DNA from: Firmicutes bacterium UBA1702
GTDB taxonomy: Bacteria > Bacillota > Clostridia > Peptostreptococcales > Anaerovoracaceae
Length of the DNA stretch: 29,994 nt
Reading direction: 5' to 3'
NCBI GenBank assembly: GCA_002320005.1
Contig: DCJK01000009.1
Span: 1-29,994 of the forward strand
In this document: piece by piece, positions 8,421 through 16,451 of the stretch
How positions within the stretch are numbered: position 1 is the first letter of the stretch
Layout: every line of letters starts with the position of its first letter
Notes under the pieces: generated by a model
What the model was told of the DNA's origin: nothing
The model's input: the letters and a program-made list of their open reading frames with translations, nothing else
The model's database searches: none
Position numbers and translations under genes: made by a program

Positions 8421-11400
8421 TTACTCATTTTTGAAATCGTCGTCATAGTCAAAGTCCGATGCGTCTTCGTAGTCGCCTTCGTCTTCATCATCACCTTCTG
8501 ATGTGAATCCTTCGCTGAAAAGCTTTTCTTCGTTCTCCAGTTCTGATTCAACATCCATGATTCCTTCCAGGCTAGGAACATCATCATCATATTCCGATGC
8601 TTCCTTGATTTGGATTTCTTCATCATTCTCTGACAGCACTTTTACATCCAGTCCAAGTGCCTGCATTTCTTTGATCAGTACCTTAAAGGATTCCGGTATT
8701 CCCGGTGTAGGAATATTCTCACCTTTTACAATTGCCTCGTAGGTCTTGACTCTTCCTACAATATCGTCTGACTTGACGGTAAGAATTTCCTGCAGAGTAT
8801 ATGCTGCGCCGTAAGCCTCCAGCGCCCATACTTCCATCTCACCGAAACGCTGTCCTCCAAACTGGGCTTTACCTCCCAGAGGCTGCTGCGTTACCAGTGA
8901 ATACGGTCCGGTACTTCTTGCGTGTATCTTGTCGTCTACCAGATGATGGAGTTTGAGCATATACATATATCCTACGGTTACAGGATTGTCAAAAGGTTCT
9001 CCTGTTCTTCCGTCTCTCAGCAGAAGCTTACCTGTCTTAGGATATCCGCATTCATCCAGCAGATTTATTATGTCTTTTTCGGTTGCTCCGTCAAATACCG
9101 GAGTTGATATATACCAGCCTTTGTGTTTTGCCGCAAGGCCCAGATGAACTTCCAGTACCTGACCTACGTTCATTCGTGAAGGAACGCCCAGAGGATTGAG
9201 CATTACCTGCAGAGGCTGACCGTTTTCCAGGAACGGCATATCTTCTTCAGGGAGAATTCTTGAAATTACACCCTTATTTCCGTGGCGTCCTGCCATTTTA
9301 TCGCCGACATTTATTTTTCTCTTGGTGGCGATGTAGCATCTTACCAGCTTGTTTACTCCCGGAGGAAGTTCATCGCCGTTTTCACGGCAGAATATTTTAA
9401 CATCTACAACGATTCCTGTCTCGCCGTGAGGAACTCTCAGAGAAGTGTCTCTGACTTCTCTTGCCTTTTCACCGAAAATTGCACGAAGCAGTCTTTCTTC
9501 GGCAGTGAGTTCGGTTTCTCCTTTAGGAGTAACCTTACCTACGAGTATATCTGAGGAATCAACTTCCGCACCTATGCGGATTATGCCTTCTTCGTCCAGA
9601 TCCTTAAGTGCATCTTCGCCTACATTAGGTATATCTCTGGTTATTTCTTCAGGTCCCAGTTTTGTATCTCTGGCTTCTGCCTCATATTCCTCAATATGAA
9701 GAGAAGTCAGAACATCGTCCATAAGAAGTCTCTCATTGAGGATTATGGCATCCTCGTAGTTGTATCCTTCCCAGGTCATGAAACCTATGAGAAGGTTTTT
9801 ACCCAGAGCTATTTCTCCCAGATCAGTTGACGGTCCGTCTGCAATTACTTCACCTGCTTCAATGTGCTCGCCATGGCTTACTATCGGCCTCTGGTTTATG
9901 CAGGTTCCCTGATTTGATCTCTTGAACTTCAGAAGCTTGTATAAATCCTTTTCGTTGTTATCATCTCTTCTGATGACAACGCTTTCAGCGTCCACGAACT
10001 CCACTGTCCCGCTGTTTTTTGCGAGAACTACAACACCGGAGTCTCTGGCTGCTTTGTATTCCATTCCCGTGCCTACCATAGGGGCTTCTGTTACCAGAAG
10101 AGGAACTGCCTGTCTCTGCATGTTGGAACCCATCAGTGCACGGTTGGCGTCGTCGTTTTCCAAGAACGGAATCATAGCTGTAGCTACTGAAACTACCTGC
10201 TTTGGAGATACATCCATGTAGTCTATCTGTTCCCTAGGCATCAGCGCGATTTCGCCATGCTCTCCTCTGGAAGCCACTTTGGCGTTTACAAAGTGCCCTT
10301 CGCTGTCAAGAGGTTCGTTGGCCTGAGCAATGATCATCATCTCTTCTTCATCTGCAGTCAGGTAATGAATTTCATCTGTAACAACATGGGTTTCTTTGTC
10401 AACGACTCTGTACGGAGTCTCAATGAATCCGTACTGGTTTATGATTCCGTAGGTGGTCAGGGAACCGATAAGTCCGATATTAGGACCTTCAGGTGTTTCT
10501 ATAGGGCACATTCTTCCGTAATGGGAGTGATGTACGTCTCTTACTTCGAAGCCTGCTCTTTCTCTTGAGAGTCCGCCGGGACCCAGAGCAGAAAGTCTTC
10601 TCTTGTGAGTCAGTTCAGCAAGAGGGTTATTCTGGTCCATAAACTGTGACAACTGGGAACTTCCGAAGAATTCCTTGATTGCCGCCGTTACAGGTCTTAT
10701 ATTCATCAGAGCCTGCGGCGTTGTCACATCTATATCCTGAATTGTCATTCTTTCTTTTACTACTCTTTCCATCCTTGCAAGTCCGATTCTGAACTGATTC
10801 TGGAGGAGTTCTCCCACAGTTCTGAGTCTTCTGTTGCCAAGATGATCAATATCGTCAATGGAGCCGATGCCGTAATTCAAATTGAGTATATAGCTGATGG
10901 AAGCTATTATATCTTCGATTATAATATGCTTAGGTGACAGTTCGTTCTTTCTGTCCACCAGCATTTCCTTAAGTTCGTCTTCTGTTGAAGCACTGTCAAG
11001 AATTTCTCTCAGGACAGGATAAAATACCTTGTCAGCCACCTTCAGTTCTGCAGGGTCAAAATCCACATAGCATCTGAGGTCTACAAAGTTGTTGCCGATA
11101 ACTTTAGTTACCTGTTCTTCTTTATCCTTGTCAAGTCCATAGGCAAATACATACTGTACGCCTGCGTTCTCGATAGCCACCGCTGTTTCTCTGCTGAGTT
11201 TCTGACCTTTTTCGGCCATGATTTCTCCGGTCTCCGGGTTTACTACATCCTCAGCTACGATTACACCGCTGATTCTGTTGGAAAGGCCCAGTTTCTTGTT
11301 GTACTTGTACCTTCCGACCTTGGCCAGATCATAGCGCTTAGGATCGAAGAACAGAGAGTTCAACAAAGCGCGGGCGCTCTCAACTGTCGGAGGTTCTGTA

Positions 11401-12122
11401 GGTCTGAGTTTCTTGTAGATTTCCTTGAGACCCTCTTCGTAGGTGGAAGCAGTGTCCTTTTCTAGAGTTTTTTTGAGTCTTGGGTCATCTCCGAAAATAT
11501 CCAGAATCTCCTGATCGCTTCCAAAACCCAGAGCACGCAAAAGTGTTGTCACAGGCTGCTTTCTGGTTCTGTCCACTCTTACGGAAATAATTTCGTTGGA
11601 GTCGGTCTCATATTCCAGCCATGCACCTCTGTTAGGTATGATGGTGGTTGAAAACAGCTTGTTGTTGGATTTGTCATAGGTCACATCATAATAAGGCCCC
11701 GGTGAACGAACCAGCTGTGTTACAACAACTCTCTCGGCACCATTATAAATGAAGGTTCCCTTTTCTGTCATGAGAGGGAAATCTCCCATAAACACTTCCT
11801 GCTCTTTGACTTCTCCGGTTTCTTTGTTAATAAGTCTTACTTTTACTTTAAGCGGAGCAGCGTATGTTACATCGCGTTCCTTGCATTCCTCCTGCTCATA
11901 TTTAGGAGCATCTGTGAGGGAATAGTCAATGAACTCCAAAACCAGGTTGTCTGCATAGTCTTTTATTGGAGAGATGTCTTCGAAGACTTCTCTCAGACCT
12001 TCTTCGATGAACCATTTGTACGAATCCGTTTGTATCTGGATAAGGTTTGGCATCTCGCAGACTTCGTTGATTTTAGCGAATGTCATACGTTCTTTTCTAC
12101 CTACTTTTATAGGTCTTGGCAT
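8421..12122 (-). CDS. rpoB: DNA-directed RNA polymerase subunit beta
   Basis: This is the RNA polymerase beta subunit, 1233 residues from the ATG at 12122 (MPRPIKVG). A GTG three codons earlier overlaps the AAGGAG site (12131-12136) and is unlikely to be used. The rifampicin pocket is wild type: the SSQLSQFMDQNN segment has D496, H506 and S511, equivalent to E. coli D516, H526 and S531, so no rifampicin resistance is predicted there. The C-terminus is a strongly acidic tail rich in Asp and Glu. rpoB is the first gene of rpoBC here: the usual upstream neighbour rplL lies 11.5 kb away, and a separate promoter precedes rpoB. Confidence 0.98.
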   Translation of the reverse strand: MPRPIKVGRKERMTFAKINEVCEMPNLIQIQTDSYKWFIEEGLREVFEDISPIKDYADNLVLEFIDYSLTDAPKYEQEECKERDVTYAAPLKVKVRLINKETGEVKEQEVFMGDFPLMTEKGTFIYNGAERVVVTQLVRSPGPYYDVTYDKSNNKLFSTTIIPNRGAWLEYETDSNEIISVRVDRTRKQPVTTLLRALGFGSDQEILDIFGDDPRLKKTLEKDTASTYEEGLKEIYKKLRPTEPPTVESARALLNSLFFDPKRYDLAKVGRYKYNKKLGLSNRISGVIVAEDVVNPETGEIMAEKGQKLSRETAVAIENAGVQYVFAYGLDKDKEEQVTKVIGNNFVDLRCYVDFDPAELKVADKVFYPVLREILDSASTEDELKEMLVDRKNELSPKHIIIEDIIASISYILNLNYGIGSIDDIDHLGNRRLRTVGELLQNQFRIGLARMERVVKERMTIQDIDVTTPQALMNIRPVTAAIKEFFGSSQLSQFMDQNNPLAELTHKRRLSALGPGGLSRERAGFEVRDVHHSHYGRMCPIETPEGPNIGLIGSLTTYGIINQYGFIETPYRVVDKETHVVTDEIHYLTADEEEMMIIAQANEPLDSEGHFVNAKVASRGEHGEIALMPREQIDYMDVSPKQVVSVATAMIPFLENDDANRALMGSNMQRQAVPLLVTEAPMVGTGMEYKAARDSGVVVLAKNSGTVEFVDAESVVIRRDDNNEKDLYKLLKFKRSNQGTCINQRPIVSHGEHIEAGEVIADGPSTDLGEIALGKNLLIGFMTWEGYNYEDAIILNERLLMDDVLTSLHIEEYEAEARDTKLGPEEITRDIPNVGEDALKDLDEEGIIRIGAEVDSSDILVGKVTPKGETELTAEERLLRAIFGEKAREVRDTSLRVPHGETGIVVDVKIFCRENGDELPPGVNKLVRCYIATKRKINVGDKMAGRHGNKGVISRILPEEDMPFLENGQPLQVMLNPLGVPSRMNVGQVLEVHLGLAAKHKGWYISTPVFDGATEKDIINLLDECGYPKTGKLLLRDGRTGEPFDNPVTVGYMYMLKLHHLVDDKIHARSTGPYSLVTQQPLGGKAQFGGQRFGEMEVWALEAYGAAYTLQEILTVKSDDIVGRVKTYEAIVKGENIPTPGIPESFKVLIKEMQALGLDVKVLSENDEEIQIKEASEYDDDVPSLEGIMDVESELENEEKLFSEGFTSEGDDEDEGDYEDASDFDYDDDFKNE

Positions 12123-12172
12123 CTTTATCACTCCTTATATTCTTAACAAATTACTTTGTGTGGCAGTCTAAT

Positions 12173-12201
12173 ATTATATTACAACATTGTCAAATAATCA
12201 A
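12173..12201 (-). promoter_or_regulatory. Promoter of rpoBC
   Basis: On the minus strand TTGATT (12196-12201), a 17-base spacer and a perfect TATAAT (12173-12178) lie about 50 bases before the rpoB start. Overlapping alternatives such as TTGACA-N17-TAGACT are present slightly downstream. Long A-tracts lie upstream. In the split cluster this promoter replaces transcription arriving from rplL. Confidence 0.75.
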
Positions 12202-12290
12202 GCAAAATTTGGGCCAATGTCCTTTCTTTTTCAATTTTTTTTAGAAGAATGCCTTTATTGCCTTTTTTTGATTTTATTGATAAAAAAATA

Positions 12291-12321
12291 TTGACCTTCC
12301 ACCTTGCGGAAGGTATAAAAT
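12291..12321 (+). promoter_or_regulatory. MerR-type promoter and operator of the merR operon
   Basis: The -35 TTGACC (12291-12296) is followed by TATAAA at 17 bases (12314) or TAAAAT at 19 bases (12316-12321). A perfect 7-base inverted repeat ACCTTCC-N7-GGAAGGT (12294-12314) fills the spacer. This is the layout of MerR-family operators, where the protein binds between -35 and -10 and twists an over-long spacer. Autoregulation by the adjacent MerR is inferred. Confidence 0.75.
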
Positions 12322-12371
12322 AAAATCATCCCGGAAGATAAAAATGCAATATTTAAAAAGGTAATATTAAT

Positions 12372-13025
12372 ATGAAGATAAATGAAGTCGAAAAACTTAT
12401 TGGCATAACGAAAAAGAACATCCGCTTTTATGAGGAGCAAGGTCTTTTGTCTCCTTCCCGCAATCGCGAAAACGGGTACAGAGATTACGGTGAAGATGAC
12501 ATAAAGCGCCTGGAACAGATAAAGCTTCTCCGGAAGCTGGGCATGCCCATAGGAGAAATACGCCTCATGCAAAGTGGCAAGTGTACCGTTGCCGACAGCA
12601 TGAGAAGACACCTTGTCACTCTGGAACGCGAAAAGGCGAATATAGCCTGCTCTGCAGAGCTGTGCCGGAGTCTCCAGAATCAGAACACATTGCTGGCAGA
12701 CCTTGACTCCCATACTCTGCTTCAGCGCATGGAGGAACTGGAAAGTGCCGGCACCGCCTTTAACGACATACACTCTTATGATGTCAAATCTATACGCTAT
12801 GTGGGCGCATCCATTGCCTCAGCAATAATGATCATTTTCATGTCAGGCATTTTTTTCCTGCTGCTGTGGGCATATAAAACAGATTCGGAAGATGCTCCGC
12901 CTCTGCCGCTGATGGTAATTCTCATGACTGTACCCGTAATAGTGATTGTCGGAGTTCTCTATTCGCTGATACAGCGAATAGCTGAAATAAAGAAAGGGGA
13001 AATTGACGATGCAAAGAGATTTTAA
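12372..13025 (+). CDS. MerR-family regulator with a C-terminal two-helix membrane anchor
   Basis: This is a 217-residue transcription factor. Residues 1-70 are a MerR winged helix (NIRFYEEQGLLSPSR, NGYRDY, LRKLGMPIGEI), followed by a helical stretch to about 130. Instead of a soluble effector domain, residues 144-167 and 178-201 are two hydrophobic membrane segments, ending in a charged tail QRIAEIKKGEIDDAKRF. It is therefore probably tethered to the membrane with the DNA-binding head inside the cell. The ligand is unknown: there is no cysteine pattern like that of CueR or MerR. It is the first gene of a three-gene operon with a MerR-type operator in front. The tail resembles that of the next protein. 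Confidence 0.9.
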   Translation: MKINEVEKLIGITKKNIRFYEEQGLLSPSRNRENGYRDYGEDDIKRLEQIKLLRKLGMPIGEIRLMQSGKCTVADSMRRHLVTLEREKANIACSAELCRSLQNQNTLLADLDSHTLLQRMEELESAGTAFNDIHSYDVKSIRYVGASIASAIMIIFMSGIFFLLLWAYKTDSEDAPPLPLMVILMTVPVIVIVGVLYSLIQRIAEIKKGEIDDAKRF

Positions 13026-13254
13026 AAAGAAAAGGGGCGCAATAACAGCCGCAGCCGTTATAGTTTTTATTATCGCACTGTTTCTCGGCCTTCTGGTGAT
13101 GATAGCCGTCGCGTCCGGAGACAGAATCGTGTTTGGACTGTATATGTTTTATGCAGCTGTAGTGGCCGCAGTAATCATCGGAGTGCTTATTGCATTAAAT
13201 CAGCGCCTTAAAGAAATAAAAAAAGGCGAAGACGAAGAAGCAAAGAAATATTAA
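13009..13254 (+). CDS. Small two-helix membrane protein resembling the MerR tail
   Basis: The product has 81 residues from the ATG at 13009, which has AAGGGG 8 bases upstream; a TTG at 13003 is too close to that site. A basic N-terminus is followed by two membrane segments (about 11-35 and 43-64). The cytoplasmic tail QRLKEIKKGEDEEAKKY matches the MerR protein's last 17 residues at 10 of 17 positions. The gene overlaps merR by 17 bases in another frame, so translation is probably coupled. I know no function. It looks like a duplicate of the regulator's membrane domain and may pair with it in the membrane. Confidence 0.8.
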   Translation: MQRDFKKKRGAITAAAVIVFIIALFLGLLVMIAVASGDRIVFGLYMFYAAVVAAVIIGVLIALNQRLKEIKKGEDEEAKKY

Positions 13255-13265
13255 GGAGGAAGAAA

Positions 13266-13577
13266 ATGCTGTTACTTACTTTAAACTACATTCCCGGGAA
13301 AGAAATCGAAGCTCTGGGAATTGTAAAAGGAACCACCGTTCAGACAAAAAATTTCGGAAAGGACTTTATGGCCGGAATGAAAACACTTGTGGGAGGTGAG
13401 CTTTCAGCCTACACCGAAATGCTCAATGAAGCTCGCCAGATTGCCACAAAGCGTATGGTTGACGATGCTGAAGCCCTGGGAGCGGACGCTGTCATCAATG
13501 TGAGATACGGCTCAGCTTCAATGATGCAGGGAGCTGCAGAAGTTGTGGTATACGGTACCGCTGTAAAGATTAAATAA
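13266..13577 (+). CDS. YbjQ / UPF0145 family protein
   Basis: This 103-residue soluble protein is of the YbjQ (UPF0145, so-called heavy-metal-binding) family. Members are small alpha/beta proteins that form pentamers; their biochemical role is not established. Family features are the LNYIPGKEIEALGIVKG start, a GG-SAYTEMLNEAR segment near 43-57, A-ALGADAVINVRY (68-81) and the C-terminal VYGTAVKI strand. The start ATG has AGGAGG about 6 bases upstream. It is the last gene of the merR operon, 11 bases after the small membrane protein and just before a terminator. A link to envelope or metal stress is only suggested by the context. Confidence 0.85.
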   Translation: MLLLTLNYIPGKEIEALGIVKGTTVQTKNFGKDFMAGMKTLVGGELSAYTEMLNEARQIATKRMVDDAEALGADAVINVRYGSASMMQGAAEVVVYGTAVKIK

Positions 13578-13590
13578 TTTTTGTTGAGAC

Positions 13591-13631
13591 AGCCGCATGG
13601 CGCCGGCCCACGTGCCCGCCCATGCGGTTTT
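13591..13631 (+). terminator. Rho-independent terminator of the merR operon
   Basis: The stem CCGCATGG / CCATGCGG (13593-13600 and 13620-13627) has a GC-rich loop holding a possible inner GGC/GCC pairing and is followed by TTTT. It separates the merR operon from the pst operon. Confidence 0.85.
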
Positions 13632-13662
13632 AAATTTGAATAAAATCTCTCTTTCTGTTTTC

Positions 13663-13710
13663 TTTTACATCGATTTTACATTTCTTCGATAACAAATCTT
13701 ACCTTAGTAT
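13663..13710 (+). promoter_or_regulatory. Pho-box-like element and promoter of pstS
   Basis: Two TTTTACA repeats (13663-13669 and 13674-13680) lie 11 bases apart, followed by ATAACA (13689-13694). PhoB/PhoP regulators bind direct repeats phased at 11 bases. A TAGTAT hexamer (13705-13710) about 10 bases further on could be the -10; it is uncertain. The same TTTACA-N5-TTTACA-N8-ATAACA layout precedes the Na/Pi cotransporter at 23524-23555. Confidence 0.75.
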
Positions 13711-13774
13711 CTTATTCTTAAATTACAATCACAAATGGTTAAAAATAAATTGCATGGAAAAGGAGAATTGCAAA

Positions 13775-14665
13775 ATGAAGAAGACAAAAAAAATAATTGC
13801 TTTAGGCTTAATGGCAGTTTTAGCTTTATCTGCCATGACAGGATGCTCAAAGTCATCCGCTGCTGACTTTGATGATTCAAAAGAAATAGGTGTTGTTTCC
13901 AGAGAAGAAGGTTCCGGAACACGTGGCGCTTTTATTGAACTTTTCGGCGTTGAAGAGAAAAACGAAGCAGGAGAAAAAGTCGATAACACTGTTGCCACAG
14001 CAGTAACCACCAACTCCACTTCGGTAATGATGACAACGGTTGCCGGAGATCCTTACTCAATCGGATACATTTCTCTCGGTTCTCTGGACGATACAGTTAA
14101 AGCAGTAAAGATAGACGGCGTTGAAGCCACAGTTGAAAATGTAAAGAACGGATCATACAAGATTGCCCGTCCTTTCAACATCGCAACAAAAGACAATCTC
14201 AGTGAAGAGGCTCAGGATTTTATAGCTTTCATACTCAGCTCTGACGGCCAGTCTGTAATTGAAGAAAACGGATATGTAGCCATCGCAGACAACGCAGAAA
14301 GCTACAGCGGTAAAATGGAATCCGGAGAAATCGTTGTTGCCGGCTCCAGCTCAGTAACTCCTGTAATGGAAAAACTTAAAGAAGCATATCTGGAAAAGAA
14401 TCCGGGAGTCACCATTCAGGTGCAGCAGAGCGATTCCTCAACAGGTGTGTCCATGGCTATTGACGGAACATGCGATATAGGCATGGCTTCCAGAGAACTT
14501 AAGGATTCAGAAACCTCTCAGGGTGTAAGCGCAACGGTAATCGCAATGGACGGAATTGCAGTAATTGTTAACAATGACTGCCCGGCAGAAGACCTGTCAG
14601 CAGACACCGTAAAGAACATCTTTATCGGAGCTGTTAAAACCTGGAGCGAAGTACTGGGTAAATAA
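13775..14665 (+). CDS. pstS: Phosphate ABC transporter binding lipoprotein PstS, circularly permuted
   Basis: This is a high-affinity phosphate-binding lipoprotein feeding PstCAB. The start is the ATG at 13775 (AAAGGAG 9 bases upstream), giving 296 residues; an ATG at 13754 lies before that site. A lipoprotein signal ends at MTGC, with the acylated cysteine at 24. The order of the mature protein is unusual. VVSREEGSGTR (40-50) and YISLGSLDD (98-106), which belong to the second half of ordinary PstS, come first. VAGSSSVTP (188-196), IGMASREL (235-242) and IAVIVN, which belong to the first half, follow. The breakpoint falls between WSEV (C-terminus) and the SREEGSGTR strand (N-terminus). All phosphate-binding segments remain, so function is expected. 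The form may be common in Clostridia. Confidence 0.95.
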   Translation: MKKTKKIIALGLMAVLALSAMTGCSKSSAADFDDSKEIGVVSREEGSGTRGAFIELFGVEEKNEAGEKVDNTVATAVTTNSTSVMMTTVAGDPYSIGYISLGSLDDTVKAVKIDGVEATVENVKNGSYKIARPFNIATKDNLSEEAQDFIAFILSSDGQSVIEENGYVAIADNAESYSGKMESGEIVVAGSSSVTPVMEKLKEAYLEKNPGVTIQVQQSDSSTGVSMAIDGTCDIGMASRELKDSETSQGVSATVIAMDGIAVIVNNDCPAEDLSADTVKNIFIGAVKTWSEVLGK

Positions 14666-14674
14666 GATTTGACC

Positions 14675-14709
14675 GAAAGGCTGCGTCACAGGTCGCGGCC
14701 TTTCTTTCT
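14675..14709 (+). terminator. Intercistronic hairpin between pstS and pstC
   Basis: GAAAGGC and GCCTTTC (14675-14681 and 14698-14704), extended by a wobble and GCG/CGC, form an 11-pair stem followed by TTTCT. The imperfect T-run suggests partial termination or protection of the upstream message, so that more PstS than permease is made. This is common in binding-protein operons; the effect here is inferred. Confidence 0.7.
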
Positions 14710-14724
14710 ATAAGGAGAATTCTA

Positions 14725-15576
14725 ATGAAGGATTTTAAAGAAAAGATTATGCATCTTGTATTTCTGCTGTCGGCCGTAATTTCCATTGCAGCAGTAATCC
14801 TCATCTGCGTTTTTTTATTTTCCAGCGGTGTGCCGGCCATTGCGCAGATAGGTCTTAAGGAATTCCTGACAGGAACTGAATGGCGGCCGGGCAACAATAT
14901 TTTCGGAATATTTCCAATGATTGTAGGCTCCCTCTATGTTACTGCGGGGGCTCTTGTCATAGGTGTTCCCATCGGCATACTTACAGCTATCTTCATGGCA
15001 CGATTCTGCCCAAAGGGTCTTTACAGAATAATGAAACCGGCAATAAACCTGATGGCAGGCATTCCTTCCGTGGTTTACGGTTTCTTCGGCCTGGTCATAC
15101 TGGTTCCTCTGGTACGGGATTATATAGGAGGACGTGGTCTCAGCGTTCTGACTGCCTCTATCCTTCTGGGGCTTATGATACTGCCTACCATAATCAGCAT
15201 GTCGGAGGCCGCCATAAGAGCAGTGCCCGAAAGCTACTACGAAGGCGCTCTGGCTCTGGGAGCTTCTCACGAACGGAGCGTGTTCTCGGCAGTTGTTCCT
15301 GCCGCCAGAAGCGGGATTTTTGCAGGTATAATACTGGGCATAGGCAGAGCCGTAGGCGAAACCATGGCAGTCATAATGGTTGCCGGAAATCAGACTCTCA
15401 TACCTGAACACCTGACTGACGGTGTCAGAACCCTTACAACCAACATAGTATTAGAAATGGGTTACGCTACCGATCTTCACAGAGAAGCGCTGATAGCCAC
15501 TGCCGTAGTCCTCTTCGTTTTCATACTGATTATAAATCTGTCTTTTTCTCTCATAAAAAGGAGGGGTAAGCAATGA
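14725..15576 (+). CDS. pstC: Phosphate ABC transporter permease PstC
   Basis: This is one of the two membrane subunits of the phosphate importer, 283 residues, with about six membrane helices beginning at residues 9-33. The ABC-coupling (EAA) loop reads YEGALALGASHERSVFS, followed by GRAVGET. The conserved GIPSVVYGFFGL lies in the middle. The ATG start has AAGGAG about 8 bases upstream. Its stop overlaps the pstA start (ATGA). Of the two permeases it is PstC by position (first, after pstS) and by the long first periplasmic loop with EWRPGNNIFGIFPMIVGS. Confidence 0.97.
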   Translation: MKDFKEKIMHLVFLLSAVISIAAVILICVFLFSSGVPAIAQIGLKEFLTGTEWRPGNNIFGIFPMIVGSLYVTAGALVIGVPIGILTAIFMARFCPKGLYRIMKPAINLMAGIPSVVYGFFGLVILVPLVRDYIGGRGLSVLTASILLGLMILPTIISMSEAAIRAVPESYYEGALALGASHERSVFSAVVPAARSGIFAGIILGIGRAVGETMAVIMVAGNQTLIPEHLTDGVRTLTTNIVLEMGYATDLHREALIATAVVLFVFILIINLSFSLIKRRGKQ

Positions 15577-16451
15577 AAAAAATAAATTCTTCCTGCCTGA
15601 GGGACAGATGGCTCAGCTACAAAAGAGATCCCAAGTCTCTCATTCAGCTGATTGCTGTCTCTCTGGCTGCTCTTGTTACAATGTCGGCTCTTATTTTTAT
15701 AATAGCCTATATACTTATAAAAGGTATACCTTATCTCACGCCGGATCTCTTTGCCTGGGAATACAACAGTGACAATGTTTCTCTCATGCCGGCGCTGATA
15801 AACACGCTGCTTATGGCTGTTCTTTCCCTTTTAATTTCGGTGCCGGCAGGAATATTCTCGGCAATATATCTGACCGAGTATGCCGGAAGGGGCAACAAGC
15901 TTGTAGGTGTTGTAAGGATTACCGCCGAAACGTTGTCGGGAATACCTTCAATTGTATACGGACTCTTTGGAGCCATATTCTTTGTTAAATACCTTTCACT
16001 GCAGTTGTCTCTCATATCAGGAGCGCTTACTCTCGCAATAATGATTCTGCCTATGATCATGCGTTCTACCGAGGAAGCTCTCCTGGCGGTTCCCGACAGC
16101 TACAGAGAAGGAAGCTTCGGTCTGGGAGCAGGCAGGCTCAGAACAGTATTTCGTATAGTTCTGCCACCTGCTGTTCCCGGTATTCTCTCCGGCATTATCC
16201 TGGGCATGGGCAGAATAGTCGGCGAGTCGGCAGCCCTGATTTTCACCGCAGGTACCGTTGCCGAAGCTGCGAAAAGCATCTTTTCATCTGCCAGGACGCT
16301 CTCGGTTCACATGTATGTGATTTCCGGCGAAGGACTTTATATAAACCAGGCTTACGCTACTGCCGTTGTCCTGCTTGTTGTGGTCATAATTTTAAACGCG
16401 CTGTCAAGCTTTGCAGCCAAAAAGTTGGGAGGTAAAAACTCAAATGGATAA
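15573..16451 (+). CDS. pstA: Phosphate ABC transporter permease PstA
   Basis: This is the second membrane subunit, 292 residues, pairing with PstC. A cytoplasmic N-terminus of about 25 residues precedes the first helix. AETLSGIPSIVYGLFG and the coupling loop YREGSFGLGAGRLRTVF followed by GRIVGES are characteristic. The start codon overlaps the pstC stop by 4 bases, with AGGAGG just upstream, and the end overlaps pstB by 8 bases. Tight coupling suggests equal amounts of PstC, PstA and PstB. Confidence 0.97.
   Translation: MKKINSSCLRDRWLSYKRDPKSLIQLIAVSLAALVTMSALIFIIAYILIKGIPYLTPDLFAWEYNSDNVSLMPALINTLLMAVLSLLISVPAGIFSAIYLTEYAGRGNKLVGVVRITAETLSGIPSIVYGLFGAIFFVKYLSLQLSLISGALTLAIMILPMIMRSTEEALLAVPDSYREGSFGLGAGRLRTVFRIVLPPAVPGILSGIILGMGRIVGESAALIFTAGTVAEAAKSIFSSARTLSVHMYVISGEGLYINQAYATAVVLLVVVIILNALSSFAAKKLGGKNSNG

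Noticed and set aside
12255..12773. A 172-residue minus-strand frame opposite merR
   Set aside because: The plus-strand MerR is complete with operator and ribosome site; the reverse frame has no recognisable domain.
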